This document shows positions 48,929-60,128 of a stretch of DNA of 64,000 nucleotides, piece by piece (the stretch's first letter is position 1; each line of letters begins with the position of its first letter). The notes under the pieces were generated by a model. It worked only from the letters and a program-made list of their open reading frames with translations, was not told the DNA's origin and made no database searches. The stretch comes from Tetrahymena thermophila SB210. Lineage: Eukaryota; Ciliophora; Oligohymenophorea; Hymenostomatida; Tetrahymenidae. The DNA is taken from contig NW_002476354.1 of the NCBI RefSeq assembly GCF_000189635.1, positions 29,102 to 93,101 of the forward strand, written 5' to 3'. Both the position numbers and the translations under genes were made by a program.

Positions 48929-50588
48929 ATGATAATTCTTTTTTATATAATCTTAGGGATTATAGCTACAATATTGGCTATTGGAGTCTATATTTTAGTC
49001 ATATACCCTATAATTCGTTTTTCTGAAATGAGGCGCAAATATGGTGATAAAATTAAAGTCTACTTCAGTATTGGCAAAGGAATATTTAATTTTTATTAAC
49101 AGGATCTGATTAAAAAAAATGATAGCTTAGCATTTATTCGTTCTATGCATCATGAAAATTTAAAAGCCTTTGCCTTTAATTACGGAACTAAAGTAGGATT
49201 AAGTTTTGTAGAACCTGAACACTAAAGATAACTATTTTAAAACATTCATTCTTTTAGCAAAGCAGATGGACCGATTGCAATTACCTTTTTATTTGGACAT
49301 TCTATAGCATTTGCACCTGAAAAAGAATGGAGAAGATAAAGATAATTCTTATCAAAGTCATTCCATTTTGAAGAAATAAAAAACTACCTTCCATTAATAA
49401 AATAATCATGTGAAAAAATAGTAAAAAAATTAGACACAAAGTTGCTATAGAATGATTAGATAGAAGTAAAAGTTGTAGGCATTAGCTAGGAAGTTACTTC
49501 AGAAATATCTTATAAGATTTTTTTTGGCTCAGCTAGTGAAAATTAAATGAAGATAACCAAGAAAGATGGAACCTAAATTCCTATCTCTGAGGAAATTGTT
49601 TAAATAATTATCGACTCGTTTACTCTATTAAAAACAGATAAATTAGCTCTAATTAAATGGATTTTACTTAAAAGAAATAGTGTTAATTATTTCCCTACAA
49701 AGGGAGAGAAAGAGATATTGATTCGCCTATAAGCTTTAAAGCAGGTATAAATAGATGTTGTTACTAAAAGAAATGAGGAGCTTATAAAAGACCCATCTTA
49801 AGCAAAGAAAAATTTCTTAGACTAATATTTAATTGAGATGATTTAAGATAAAAATAGTGGTATAACTTATGATGAAATCATCTCAAATTTTGCTGCAATA
49901 TATTTTGCAGGTACTGATACCTCTGGTAATATGGTAGGAGTTGCTTTATATTATCTCTCACGTTTTCCAGAAATTTAATAGCAAGCTAGAGCAGAAATTA
50001 TTAAAGTTCTCTCTTCAAAAAAAGAGATTATGAAAACTGAATTTAGCTAATTAGAATTTGAAGATATCTAAAACTTAAATTTTATTCACTGTATTTTGAA
50101 AGAATCTTTAAGAATAATGGGGCCATCTATATCATCGTAAATAAAGTAAGCAGACCACAATATTAAAATTGGAGAATTCGATATTAAAAAAGGAGATTTG
50201 GTGACTGCACACTATTTCTACAATCACACTAATCCTTCAGTTTTTGAAAATCCAGACGATTTCAAACCTGAAAGATGGTTGGACTCAAATAAGTATAATA
50301 TTTTTTTCATATTTTTTATAATTTATTAATTATTTTTAAAATAGTCTAAAGCAACAATCAAACTTTTCTCCTTTCTCACAAGGGCCAAGAAGTTGCATTG
50401 GCTAACATCTTGCAATAATTGAAGGGAAATGTTTGCTTGCTTCTATTTTATTATAGTTTGAAATAATTCCAAATACATCATAGCAAGTTATTAGGGAATT
50501 AAAAAGCATTTATACCTTCTAAAATGATAATCTAGTTTTTTTCAAAAAAATTAAATAAATTAATTAAAAAACTGAAATGATGATTTGA
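48929..50588 (+). CDS. Cytochrome P450, tandem copy 2
   Basis: Exons 48929-50292 and 50345-50588 (TGA at 50586), 535 residues. Closely similar to copy 1 over its whole length, for example KWILLKR, GITYDEI and NMVG are shared. Membrane anchor YIILGIIATILAIGVYILVI; I-helix AGTDTS at 327-332; E392-R395 (KESLRIMGP); FKPERW; haem loop FSQGPRSCIG with C472. The 52-nt phase-2 intron is in the same position as in copy 1. The C-terminus is extended by about ten residues compared with copy 1. All residues needed for activity are present. Confidence 0.96.
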
Positions 50589-51354
50589 CATCAAATTATT
50601 AAGAATTTTTTGTGTTTTTTTTTAAATTGTAAGTAGTAAATATTAATGTGTATTGAAAGAAGTGTCAATTTTTTTTTTGTCATTAACCTTAATCTTAAAA
50701 ATGATGCAATAAAATTTAATATAATTTACTTTTTCAATTGTTATATATTTTAAAAATAATTCAAATATGAAATATGGAGATAATAATCAATAATTAATTG
50801 CAAATATTTTTTAATCTTTATTTTTTCCTGAAAAGAGTAAGAAGCAAAAAAACCTGTGAACACTTTTAGATTGAATATAATAATAAATCAATTAATGTAT
50901 TTCTTTCCTTTGATTAACTTTAGAAATTGGGATATTGATATTCTCCTAAGAAAATATGTAATTTAAGTAACAATTAATTGTTATTTTCTTAATGTCTTTT
51001 TGTAATATTAATTAAAATTTTATATAAATAAATTTTGTAATTTATTTTCTTATAACATAAAAAATATATGCTTCATATCACCTTTGAACGAATTTAAATA
51101 TTTATTTGTACCTTTAAAAAATAATCCTTTTTAATATACTATTCACTATTGTATTCTTGGATTAAATCTTACATTCTATTAAATTAAATATAGGTTATTT
51201 TTTTTATTTAGTTATTATGAATATAGTAAGTATAATAATAGTAGAATTTAGTTAATTAACTCATCTTCGAATTCATAACATATTATTTTGCTTGATATTA
51301 ATATTTAATTAGACTAATATTAGCGAATCTTTAAATTATTTATTTATGTATTAC
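50589..51354. other. Intergenic before tRNA-Gln
   Basis: AT-rich; no gene. TATTAGCGAAT about 35 bp before the tRNA is repeated before the pseudo-tRNA at 51731. Confidence 0.6.
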
Positions 51355-51426
51355 GGTTCCATAGTATAGTGGTTAGTACTGGGGACTTTAAATCCCTTGA
51401 CCTGGGTTCGAATCCCAGTGGGACCT
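51355..51426 (+). tRNA. tRNA-Gln(UUA): tRNA-Gln (anticodon UUA), decoder of the reassigned UAA codon
   Basis: 72 nt with a complete cloverleaf. Acceptor arms GGTTCCA / TGGGACC, D arm GTAT..GTAC, anticodon stem GGGGA / TCCCT with loop CTTTAAA giving anticodon UUA, T arm CTGGG TTCGAAT CCCAG, discriminator T. In Tetrahymena this tRNA is charged with glutamine and reads UAA (and UAG by wobble), so it carries the genetic-code change that all genes in this window depend on. No intron. A short T-run follows at about 51431. Confidence 0.97.
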
Positions 51427-52192
51427 AAATTTTTATTTTTATTTTTAAATAAAATTAAATTTATTTTAGTTAATTAGATTAGAAAGAAATCAAAATTTTA
51501 ACATTTTAGAAATAATTAATTAAAGATGAACGATAGTAACTATGCAATTAAAAAAGTAAATAAATAAATAAATATATTTGTTAATTTTAAAAAAAAAAAT
51601 TATTATTTTAACCATTTTTATCAGAATAATTTAAAAAAAGTAAACAATTTATTGATTTAATAATAAATTAATTTATTTTGAGGTAATTTAAAAATTAGCA
51701 GCTTATATTAGCGAATTTTAATAATTTTTAGGTTCCATAGTATAGTGGTTAGGGACTCTAAATGCTTTGACTTGACCTGAGTTTGAATCCAAGTGGTAAG
51801 AATATAAAAGGCTTTTTTAAAGAATTGTAGTATTTATATAATTTAAACTACTTTAGTTTTACTTTAAAATTTTAATGAAGTAAGTCAAATATCTATTTAA
51901 AATACATTTTTTTAATTTCATTCTTAAATAGTACCATTTTTATAAATTAGTAATTTAAAATAGCTTTGATGATGGCTGAAAGTTAATATTGAAATTTAGT
52001 TTTCATCATTATCAGCTTGTAATATTATGTTGGTACTAAAAAACAATAAATTCTAAGTAAAAAGTAGATAGATAGTTTGTATATCAAGAATTAATACAAA
52101 CAGATTCAATCAAATTAGATATTTAGGTTGGTAGTAGCATATATTCGTTTTTAACTTTTTTACAAAAAATTTAACTAAAATATTCAATCAAA
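51427..52192. other. Intergenic containing a tRNA pseudogene
   Basis: AT-rich; only the decayed tRNA at 51731 stands out. Confidence 0.6.
51731..51800 (+). pseudogene. Decayed tRNA-Gln(CUA)-like copy
   Basis: The first 22 nt match the tRNA-Gln at 51355. About five bases of the D/anticodon junction are then missing, the anticodon stem no longer pairs on its 3' side, extra bases lie before the T arm, and the 3' acceptor strand GTGGTAAG no longer pairs. The anticodon loop reads CTCTAAA, i.e. anticodon CUA, as in the tRNA-Gln that reads UAG, so it seems to derive from that gene rather than from the neighbouring UUA gene. Confidence 0.85.
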
Positions 52193-53373
52193 ATGATAAA
52201 AAGTAATTATAAAAAGGAGTACAAAAAAATAGTGCTTTTGTTAGGATTGTATTTCATAAATATAACCAATGCAAGTCAAATACTTTTAGCAAATGAGGAA
52301 GGATAGGCAGTTTAGATAGAGCTTTAAAATCGCAATGGTAACAGTGTTGTATTAGAATCATCAGGTGATAATGCGTTTTAAGTTTCTAAGGATAATGAGA
52401 CAGTGCTTTCATATACATAAATAGAAAACCAAAATGAAATAGATATAAATAAAATTGATGTAGTTGGAACACTTAATAGCAATTATGATTTAAAAGTAGA
52501 AGGCGATCTTCATATTGCATCAATGTCTAATAGCATTTTTTACAAATCTTAAAAACAGTGGAAATTATTTGCATTTGATGATTTCTAGTATGATAAAAAA
52601 GGATGGTCAGAATAAGCTATTTCTTCATGCGGATCAAGCGAAAATATATTCCTTGGAGGACATTGTAATTTTGGAGGAATAATTGTAACAAAAGAATATA
52701 CAGGCCTCCCACCAAACTCTTATGTAAGTAATCCTTTACATCCATTTTTATAAAATCTAAAAAGTTCAAAAAAATATGGGATTAAAATGAAATTAAACTA
52801 ATAACTTGGTTTTCAAGCAATAAATAATAGATTAGTTTATATAAATTATAATATGATAAGAAATGCTAAATGTAAAAAAAATATTTTAATATGTTTAGAA
52901 CAGAATATATGTATTTCAACGCACACAAACAAAATATTATATTTAAACATAGTAATTAAATTGAAAAAATGAATATAATAGAAAGAAATAATTGTGTTTA
53001 AATTTTTTTTGCAAAATAAACTAATATTGTTAAAGATAATTAACTATTAATTTATTATCATAAATAGGTCAACGTCAAGTTTAATATTCATTTTTTTGAT
53101 GACTGGACTGGAGAATTAGCATTTGCATAAATTAATGGTGTAACTATGTGGTAGTAAAGCTATGCTTGGTGCAATAAACTTTTAATCCAGCAGTGTAAAA
53201 ATCAAGGAATTAGTGCTTGTGGTAAAGAAACTCCAGATACTTTCGCTTATCCAGTAAGCTTTACCTTCTAAGCAAATGGAACCTCTTTCATATTAGGAGT
53301 TGGATCTAACTTGGCAAAAAACTCTTGTGATGCATCTTGGGGTATTGACGATGTTTAAATTTATATAAATTGA
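52193..53373 (+). CDS. Secreted beta-rich protein of unknown family
   Basis: Exons 52193-52723 and 53068-53373 (TGA at 53371), 278 residues; phase-0 intron with GTAAGT donor. Positively charged N-terminus then IVLLLGLYFINITNAS gives a signal peptide, so the protein should enter the secretory pathway. Later: SNSIFYKSQKQWKLFAFDDF, CGSSENIFLGGHCNFGGI, VNVKFNIHFFDDWTGELAF, then Cys residues (WCNKLLIQQC, SACGKE, NSCDASWGIDDVQIYI). The Trp/Asp pattern and final SWGIDDVQIYI suggest a jelly-roll or lectin-like surface domain, seen in large ciliate families of secreted proteins. The exact family is not recognised. Paired Cys suggest disulphides. Confidence 0.85.
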
Positions 53374-54296
53374 AAAGAATTCAATAATTAATTTTATTAG
53401 AAAAAATTTATATAATATCTTTCTTTTGCTTGTTTTATGTATTTTAATGTAATCATTAAATAAAATTTATAAATAATAAACTTAACTAAAATGATTATTA
53501 AATCTACTATTTTTAATTTTAAAATAAATAATTTTATAAAATAAAAAATATATTTTTAAATATTAATTAATAAAGTAAATCAATTAAAAAAATAAGTAAA
53601 TAAATTCAATTCTTTTTATAATAAAGAAAAATATATAACAAACTTTGTGCTTATTAATATTTTTTACTGATAAATATTATTTTTTTGCAGACTTACAAAG
53701 GGTAAAATAAATTTGAAAAAATTATCTTCCAAATAGATAATTAATTTTTGAATTCAGGTTCACATACTATATTAATATAATTTTATAAAAGATTGATCCT
53801 TCCTTAAATTTATAATAATTATAAATAATTTATTTTTTAAACTTTATCTTTTGATTATAATAGACCTTTTTCAAATTAAAATAATAAATATTATTTTTAT
53901 AATTAGAGAGTTTTCTATAAATTACTTAAGACTAATAATTATTAAATCTTAGATATTAATAAAAATAATATTTTTTATTTACAGACATATGATTTATTTT
54001 TCATTTTATATTTTCTAATTTCAATATTTTAATATTTTAATAAACTTAAAATTATTTTTCTTGAGTTTTTTATGTATTTTAATTAATTAATAATTGGCAA
54101 ATATAGATAATTAATTTTCAATAATGATATATGAATTAATTTTTTTAATCTCTATGATCCTCTTTAGTTAGTATTTATTAGAGTTAATTATTGATTAATT
54201 AATTAATTGAATAAAATATAGTCTACTTTTTACATTTTAGAAAACAAGAAAGAAATTAAGCTATTTTTGATTATTAATCTAGATTAGGAATAAAAT
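53374..54296. other. Intergenic
   Basis: Very AT-rich; no gene seen. Confidence 0.6.
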
Positions 54297-55664
54297 ATGG
54301 ATATAATTGATGACTCATACTAAGTTTTTTGTCAAAAGCACAAACACCATTTAGTTAATTTAATTCAAATTTCCTTAAACACTTAATAATTGCTAAATTG
54401 TGAAGAATGTGTATTGGAAACAGGGAATACAAAAGATTATATATCTATCTAAACAATTAAAAAATGTAGAGATGATTTTATTTTTTAAAATTGGCCTCCA
54501 TTGAGTGATTATAATTTATTATAGAAGATCTAAAAAATTTTAGATGATAACAATGGCATAATAAATAGAATAGAATAAGAATTCAATAAAATTATACAGT
54601 AAATCATTGAATAGTTAGAATAATAGAAAAAAATTATTTTGAAAGAAGTAAATGAAAAGTAGAAATCAATTGAGAATCTTATTAAAATTTATAACTAAAT
54701 ATCAGGAAAGGATGAGTTAAAATCATTTTTTAAATAGAATAATAAAAGTTTAGAGAACAATGAAAAAATTTTATATCAATTCATCCAAGATAAAATATCA
54801 AACTGTTCTTAGAATACAGAAATCCTTCTTCAAGCAATTAAAAAAGTTACACATCAGAATAGTAATTAATCAAATATATCCACTGAATTTTTTTTAAAAA
54901 TTATCTATGAAATTAATCAGCTTAATTAAGAGATAATGTAATCTATAAATTCATAGAATATTTAAACACAAAAAGAATAAATCATAAATAACACTTAAGA
55001 GCCGAAAGCAAAAGGAAAATAATTAACAAATTTTGAAAATGATAATGAACCAGAAGAATAATTCTAGTATTAGTAATTCTTATTATCAAATTGTTTAAGT
55101 AATCGATCAGAAAGTTAGCAAAATTAATCATAAATTTAATTATTATTTGGAAAAGCTTAATAGTGCCTTTATAAATCTTCTAAACAAATTAAAGTAGTTG
55201 AAAATAATTTTATAACTCTTAAAAAAAATAGTTCTTCTTAACACGGAAATGTTTATTTTAATTACGGTTTATCTAAATAAAAAAATTACATATTTAGATT
55301 TTAATTCCATGATAAGGCAGGTGATTCTCTACTTATTGGTTTAAATGATAACAAGTAAGAAATAAAATATATACAGAAGGCATGCAAAATTTTTTGTAGT
55401 AATGATTAAAAATATGGAGGAAAAGTAGAAAAAGGAGAGTATTTCTATTAAGTGTGTAAAGATTAAATTATAGAATTAAGAGTAGATATTTCAAAAAAAT
55501 CTATTTTATTTTTAGATTATCCAGAATATTCATCTATTAATTCATTATCCGAAACACAGAATATTAATCCTGAGAAAACTTATTATTTGTCGATTGTTTT
55601 TGGAAATAAAGAAAACTATAAAACAACAATAGACTTGATTTATTTTTAAGAAATTGAAAACTGA
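54297..55664 (+). CDS. B-box-like zinc finger plus coiled-coil protein (TRIM-like, no RING)
   Basis: Single exon, ATG 54297 to TGA 55662, 455 residues. Residues ~12-40 hold CQKHKHH and LLNCEECV, the Cys/His spacing of a B-box-type zinc finger. A long predicted coiled coil (~75-250) follows, with IEQEFNKIIQQIIEQLEQQ and ILKEVNEKQKSIENLI. After a Gln-rich linker, the last ~150 residues are beta-rich: VYFNYGLSKQKNYIFRFQF, AGDSLLIGLNDN and YYLSIVFGN, reminiscent of a B30.2/SPRY-type domain. Such B-box/coiled-coil genes form a large ciliate family. There is no RING, so ligase activity is not implied; a scaffold role is more likely. Confidence 0.8.
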
Positions 55665-57156
55665 ATAAACAAAACAACTATTTTAAAATCAAAAGACACT
55701 TAAATAAACTATGCTCATAAGTAGAGTTTAACAGAGTATTAATTTATTATTTTTCTATGTCATATTCTCTGAGATTAAAAACTGATAAATTTTCTTTATC
55801 AATCATTCTTCTTCTTCTTCCTCCTTGAGGTGCTGATATTAAATATTCAGTAAAAATATTCATTAATATTTAAAGTAACAATTTTTTTATAAATAATATA
55901 TTTTTATCAATCTATTTTTTAAGTGTTTTACATAATATTTCCTTTGAATTCGTTTCTTTACTAAATATTTCAGTTATTTGTTTTTTCAGATTATTAATCA
56001 TTATTAATAAAATTAAACTTAAAACATTTTAATAATTAACAAAAATATTGATTAAATTTCTTTATTTTCAAATGTAAATAATTTTGTTGAAAATTACTAT
56101 AATAGTTAAAAATAAGATTTAATTTTAAGATAATTAATTGCTAGTTGATCAATATTTAATTTTTCATACCTAATTTAATTAAATACCTTGCATTATCATT
56201 AATTAAGGCCAGTTAACAAAAAAATTTTTTTATTGATGCCTTTTTATAGAAACTTTTAAAGTTTTTTATATCCCTTAATTTATTCTGCTCTTAATTAATG
56301 AAGATTTAGAGTATTAAGTAAATAATTCTTTATTAAAATTTAAAATGCTATTATTACTCAAAAATAATTTTATTAAATATAAATACAATTTTATAATCAA
56401 CATAAGAATAAAAATTCTTTTGCTAAAATATTTTTATTAATAATAAAAATTAAATTATAATTCATTTAAATTTACTTTAAAAATTAAATAAATAAATCGT
56501 AATCTTTTTCAATTATAAATTTTAAAATAGTTTAATAGTTGAAAAAATTCGATAATTTATTCAAATTCAATTATCAAATTAAATTTTTTTAAATTTATAT
56601 TTATTTCAGAACGTCGATCAGCTATGATTAGCTGGTAACAAAAAACAACGAAATAAGTAACGATTGATTAAAATTATTTTATCACATATGTTAATTAATC
56701 GTTTATTATAAAATATAATTATTCCTATTTATAGTTTAGTATTTGGATAGAACTAATTAATTAATTAATAATTTGATTATTTTTTTAATTATTAAATTGT
56801 TAAAATTAGATTTTTTTAAAGACTTCAAATTAATAATAAAATTTATTTTAATTTATATTATAAAAAATTGGAGCTAATTTACTATTTTAAAAAATATTTG
56901 AAGTGCAAGCAAATTAGGGTTAAATTTCTATTAAATTAAATACTTAATATTTAAATTCTCATTTTAAAATATTCTATCAATTTTTGTTAGGTAATAGTTG
57001 AAATTACAAATATACCTTACACCTCTCATTATCTATGATTTTAAGCCCTAAATATGAAATTAAAAAAATTTTTGTTAAAACCTCGATAAATCGAACATTT
57101 TTTCAATTTGCGGGTTGCGAGTTAACGAGGTTTTAGAGTATATATATCTCTCTCTC
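55665..57156. other. Intergenic with a small inverted repeat at its end
   Basis: Very AT-rich; no gene. The less AT-rich segment at 57070-57140 holds the inverted repeat listed separately. Confidence 0.6.
57076..57135. repeat. Short inverted repeat with transposon-end-like sequence
   Basis: TAAAACCTCG (57076-57085) and its exact complement CGAGGTTTTA (57126-57135) flank 40 bp. The text AACCTCGATAAATCGAAC resembles the AACCTCGATNNNTCGAA ends known from pogo/Tigger-type DNA transposons. Resemblance is from memory and not aligned. Confidence 0.5.
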
Positions 57157-58314
57157 TCATCTAAATTATAAAACCAGGTTCTTTTCAACTTCATCTTCAC
57201 AACTACTATTTTCATCTTCCTTTTTAATCAGTTCAGGCTAGGCAGAGGAGGGGGAGGCTATTCCAATATCCTTGATGAGGATTCCTCCTCCACCTCTCTC
57301 AACTGGCATTAAATTTTTCTACAAACACAGTTTCTTATCTTTACGAATTAAGCGCTTTTCATATAGGTAAAGCATACGGGCTTTAAGGTCACTAATATAC
57401 TTATGATTATTAGGGATATGAAATCCTAATTATTATGCAAAAGTCCTAAAAATATTCCCAGGGATCAAACTACGAGAAGTATTTAGAGGTTTCAACAAGT
57501 CATGAATGCAAAAGTACGCATAAATGTAACCAAGAACATTATCACTTATCATAGGCTTACGCCCATAATTCCTCTCGTTTTTCTAGGAGCTCGATTTTTT
57601 GTATATTTTCAAACCATATCCTAACAATTCCCACCAATTCTCTACTTGGTTACAGAGATTGATAGGCTAAGTCTAAGCATTAATCCTTTCTAGGTTTTCA
57701 ATCACTTCACTGTTAAGCAGTGTAGGATTCTTTTACGCAAACGTTGACAACACGTTAATCGTCTCAATACCCATCTTCTCTTCTATTCTTTCCTACTTGA
57801 TGTATTTTTGCCAAGTATTCAGGAAGATTTCTTTAGGGTAGAGATTCACAACTCGAGTTGCGATAAGCACAGGATGTTACAAAATGAATTTATCAATAGT
57901 CACTTACTCTTAGCTAATCTGGGACTACATGTTACTTGATGTATTGGCAATATCTTAAACTACTGATCTTGATGATGTAGTTAAAACACAATCCTATTCT
58001 TATTCTTCTTCCTCCTCATACTCCTCCTCCTCCTCATCCTTAAATTCAATATTCTCATCTTCAGATAGGTGTGGGATGATATCATTTACGACAGTGCTAG
58101 TATTTTTAGGGTCATTTAATAAATCAACTTTTATTTAGATCCCACCTTAGCCATCACCACCATTCATTTTTGTATCCACTTGAATTTGCTTGATTTGACG
58201 AAATTCACCTCTGAGAATTATTGTGACCTATGGCTAATGCTTCGAAATAGCTTTACTGTGGTACACACTGCTATGACTCTTCCCATGCTATAATAAATCT
58301 GTTTCCTTAACCAT
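57157..58314 (-). CDS. Unknown protein with unusual codon use, possible mobile-element gene
   Basis: Single exon on the minus strand, ATG 58314 to TGA 57157-57159, 385 residues. Contains an acidic block (about residues 85-105, mostly Glu), a region with HPVLIATRVVNLYPKEIFLN and NQVENWWELLGYGLKIY, and GYIYAYFCIHDLLKPLNTSR, GNIFRTFAQQLGFHIPNNHK. Ends in a Glu-rich stretch. No family is recognised. Codons use G and C much more than neighbours (GAG, CTG, GTG, CGT, TCC), although TAA/TAG are still used for Gln. With the broken gene at 59357 and the inverted repeat beside its stop, this suggests a laterally acquired or mobile-element gene, such as those of Maverick/Polinton-like Tlr elements, but this is inference. 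An ordinary conserved nuclear gene is the alternative. Confidence 0.75.
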
Positions 58315-59356
58315 TGCTATCTCTTTTTTAAAAAACACAAAAGTTTTATTGTTCTTATCGTGTTTGCTTAATTAAGTGTCTCCTTTTGTTATTTTTCTTT
58401 TTTAATTTCTTTTTCTTAATTATTAGAAACATTACATATGACTTACATTGTATATAAAGGAGAAATTTTAATGTGAAAGGAAATACTAAAAACTTCCTCC
58501 TTCTTTCTATCGCAATCATCAGAAAGAGAAGAAATACTGACACTAAAGGCATAATGCGTAACTAACTCCGATAACCAATTAATTCTAATTTAAATAATTA
58601 ATTTTTTGAATTGATGAAATAGGAGGGAAAAGTATTTTATCAATTATGAAGTTAAATGAAAATCAAAAATTGTTAAGCTATAGGGTTCTTCTAATACTCT
58701 TTAAAACTATCTAACTGGAGATGACATTTCTCTGAAATAATTTAAGAAATAAAAACATTTTAGCATAAAAAAGTCGAATCAACTTGGTTTACTGCTCGAT
58801 ACAAATCTATAAATTGAATTGCAGGAGAATTAAATACAAAATTAGTTCCTAAATTTTATTCTTACATGAAGAAAACAGCAAAGTCAGTATACAATAGCTG
58901 ATAGAGGGACACTGGCTTTGACTTTGTTAAATATTTATTTAAAATTATAATTTATATGAATTATATTCTTTAAGAATATCTTATTCCTAAATGCACATCT
59001 ATTAGTTATTTATGTTGGTCTCTCAACTATCCAAATCCATAAATATGTTAATTTCTTATCTACTATATGTACACATGCTACAAGTAAACAGAACATTTGA
59101 ATTTTTTTCCAGATAATAACTTAAATTAAATACAACTTATTAATTTCCTTTCATAAGGTATAACATAGTTTAAATTTATAAAAAAAGAAGAATGGAATAT
59201 AGTAGGCAAATAAAGGGAAATACTTTCATAGTCTATTAGGAAGATTAAAGGGAGAACTCTTTATCTCCTAGTTAAAAGAGACACACACACACACACACAT
59301 TCATTAGATAATTAACTATAACATAAAGACATAAGTTGATTATAATAGTATCGCTT
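58315..59356. other. Spacer between the two GC-richer genes
   Basis: Mixed composition. A TGA-free plus-strand frame from about 58905 to 59338 (~145 codons, with FIKKEEWNIVGKQ and RKIKGRTLYLLVKRD) might be part of the same decayed element. It has no good start. Confidence 0.4.
59281..59298. repeat. AC dinucleotide repeat
   Basis: Nine AC units. Confidence 0.95.
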
Positions 59357-60128
59357 ATGTATGAGGGTAAAAGATATGTAAGTGTAATTCAAAGTGTTTC
59401 TATGCATAGATTGACGACTGATTTAGACCCAAGGGAGCTGGACAAGAAGGGTGTTCCTTTTTCACCTGGCAATAGACTTCAAATACCAATTGATGAGCTT
59501 GAAGGAAAATCATTCCTCGGGCCTTCTCTGTGATAAGGACAACGATTACAGTCACTTCTATCAGATTGAAGAATTCTACATTAATACTTGCCAGTTAAGT
59601 CAGATTGATAATGCTACAATGCTAGGGCCAAAAGAGTAGGTCATCATTACTCTACCATCCCAGTCTAGGTTACTATTTTCAGAGCAATGAGAGAGGAATA
59701 TGTACTACCTGAGTGGATAGATAAAGCTAGGATATCTGTTAAACAGTGAAGTAGTTGACAGGTTAACGTAGTAGTAATTAATAAGAGATGAGATTGATAC
59801 AGATTTTACAGAGGGCTTAGTAGAGTACTGCACTACTCTACTACTACTACTGCATCAGATTCTCAAAAAGTTCCTCTAGATGGCTAAACATACCCACCAC
59901 TTCATGAGGGATGATATCTAAATTCGAAATTACTTTCTACTCAATACTGGGAAGGATAATGTAAGAGATTCCCTTAACCACCATTTCAAAGGAAAGAACT
60001 ACAAATGGATGGGTGGTATGCTGACATAAGACAAATTTATCTTGAATCCTCGTATATCTAGAAGCACAGTTGTCAACGTATCATTGTTATATTTTTAAAA
60101 ATTTTTTTTTATTTTATATAATTCATGA
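59357..60128 (+). pseudogene. Broken gene with unusual codon use, probable element remnant
   Basis: Three stretches of coding-like sequence on the plus strand. The first runs from ATG 59357 to TGA 59531 (VSVIQSVSMHRLTTDLDPRE, PIDELEGKSF). The second continues in another frame from about 59490 (YSHFYQIEEFYINTCQLSQI, ATMLGPKEQVIITLPSQS) to an in-frame TGA at 59688. The third goes on in that frame (MYYLSGQIKLGYLLNSEVVD, KHTHHFMRDDIQIRNYF) to TGA 60126. So one frameshift and one stop interrupt it. Codon use matches the minus-strand gene at 57157 and not the rest of the window. No family recognised. Confidence 0.6.
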
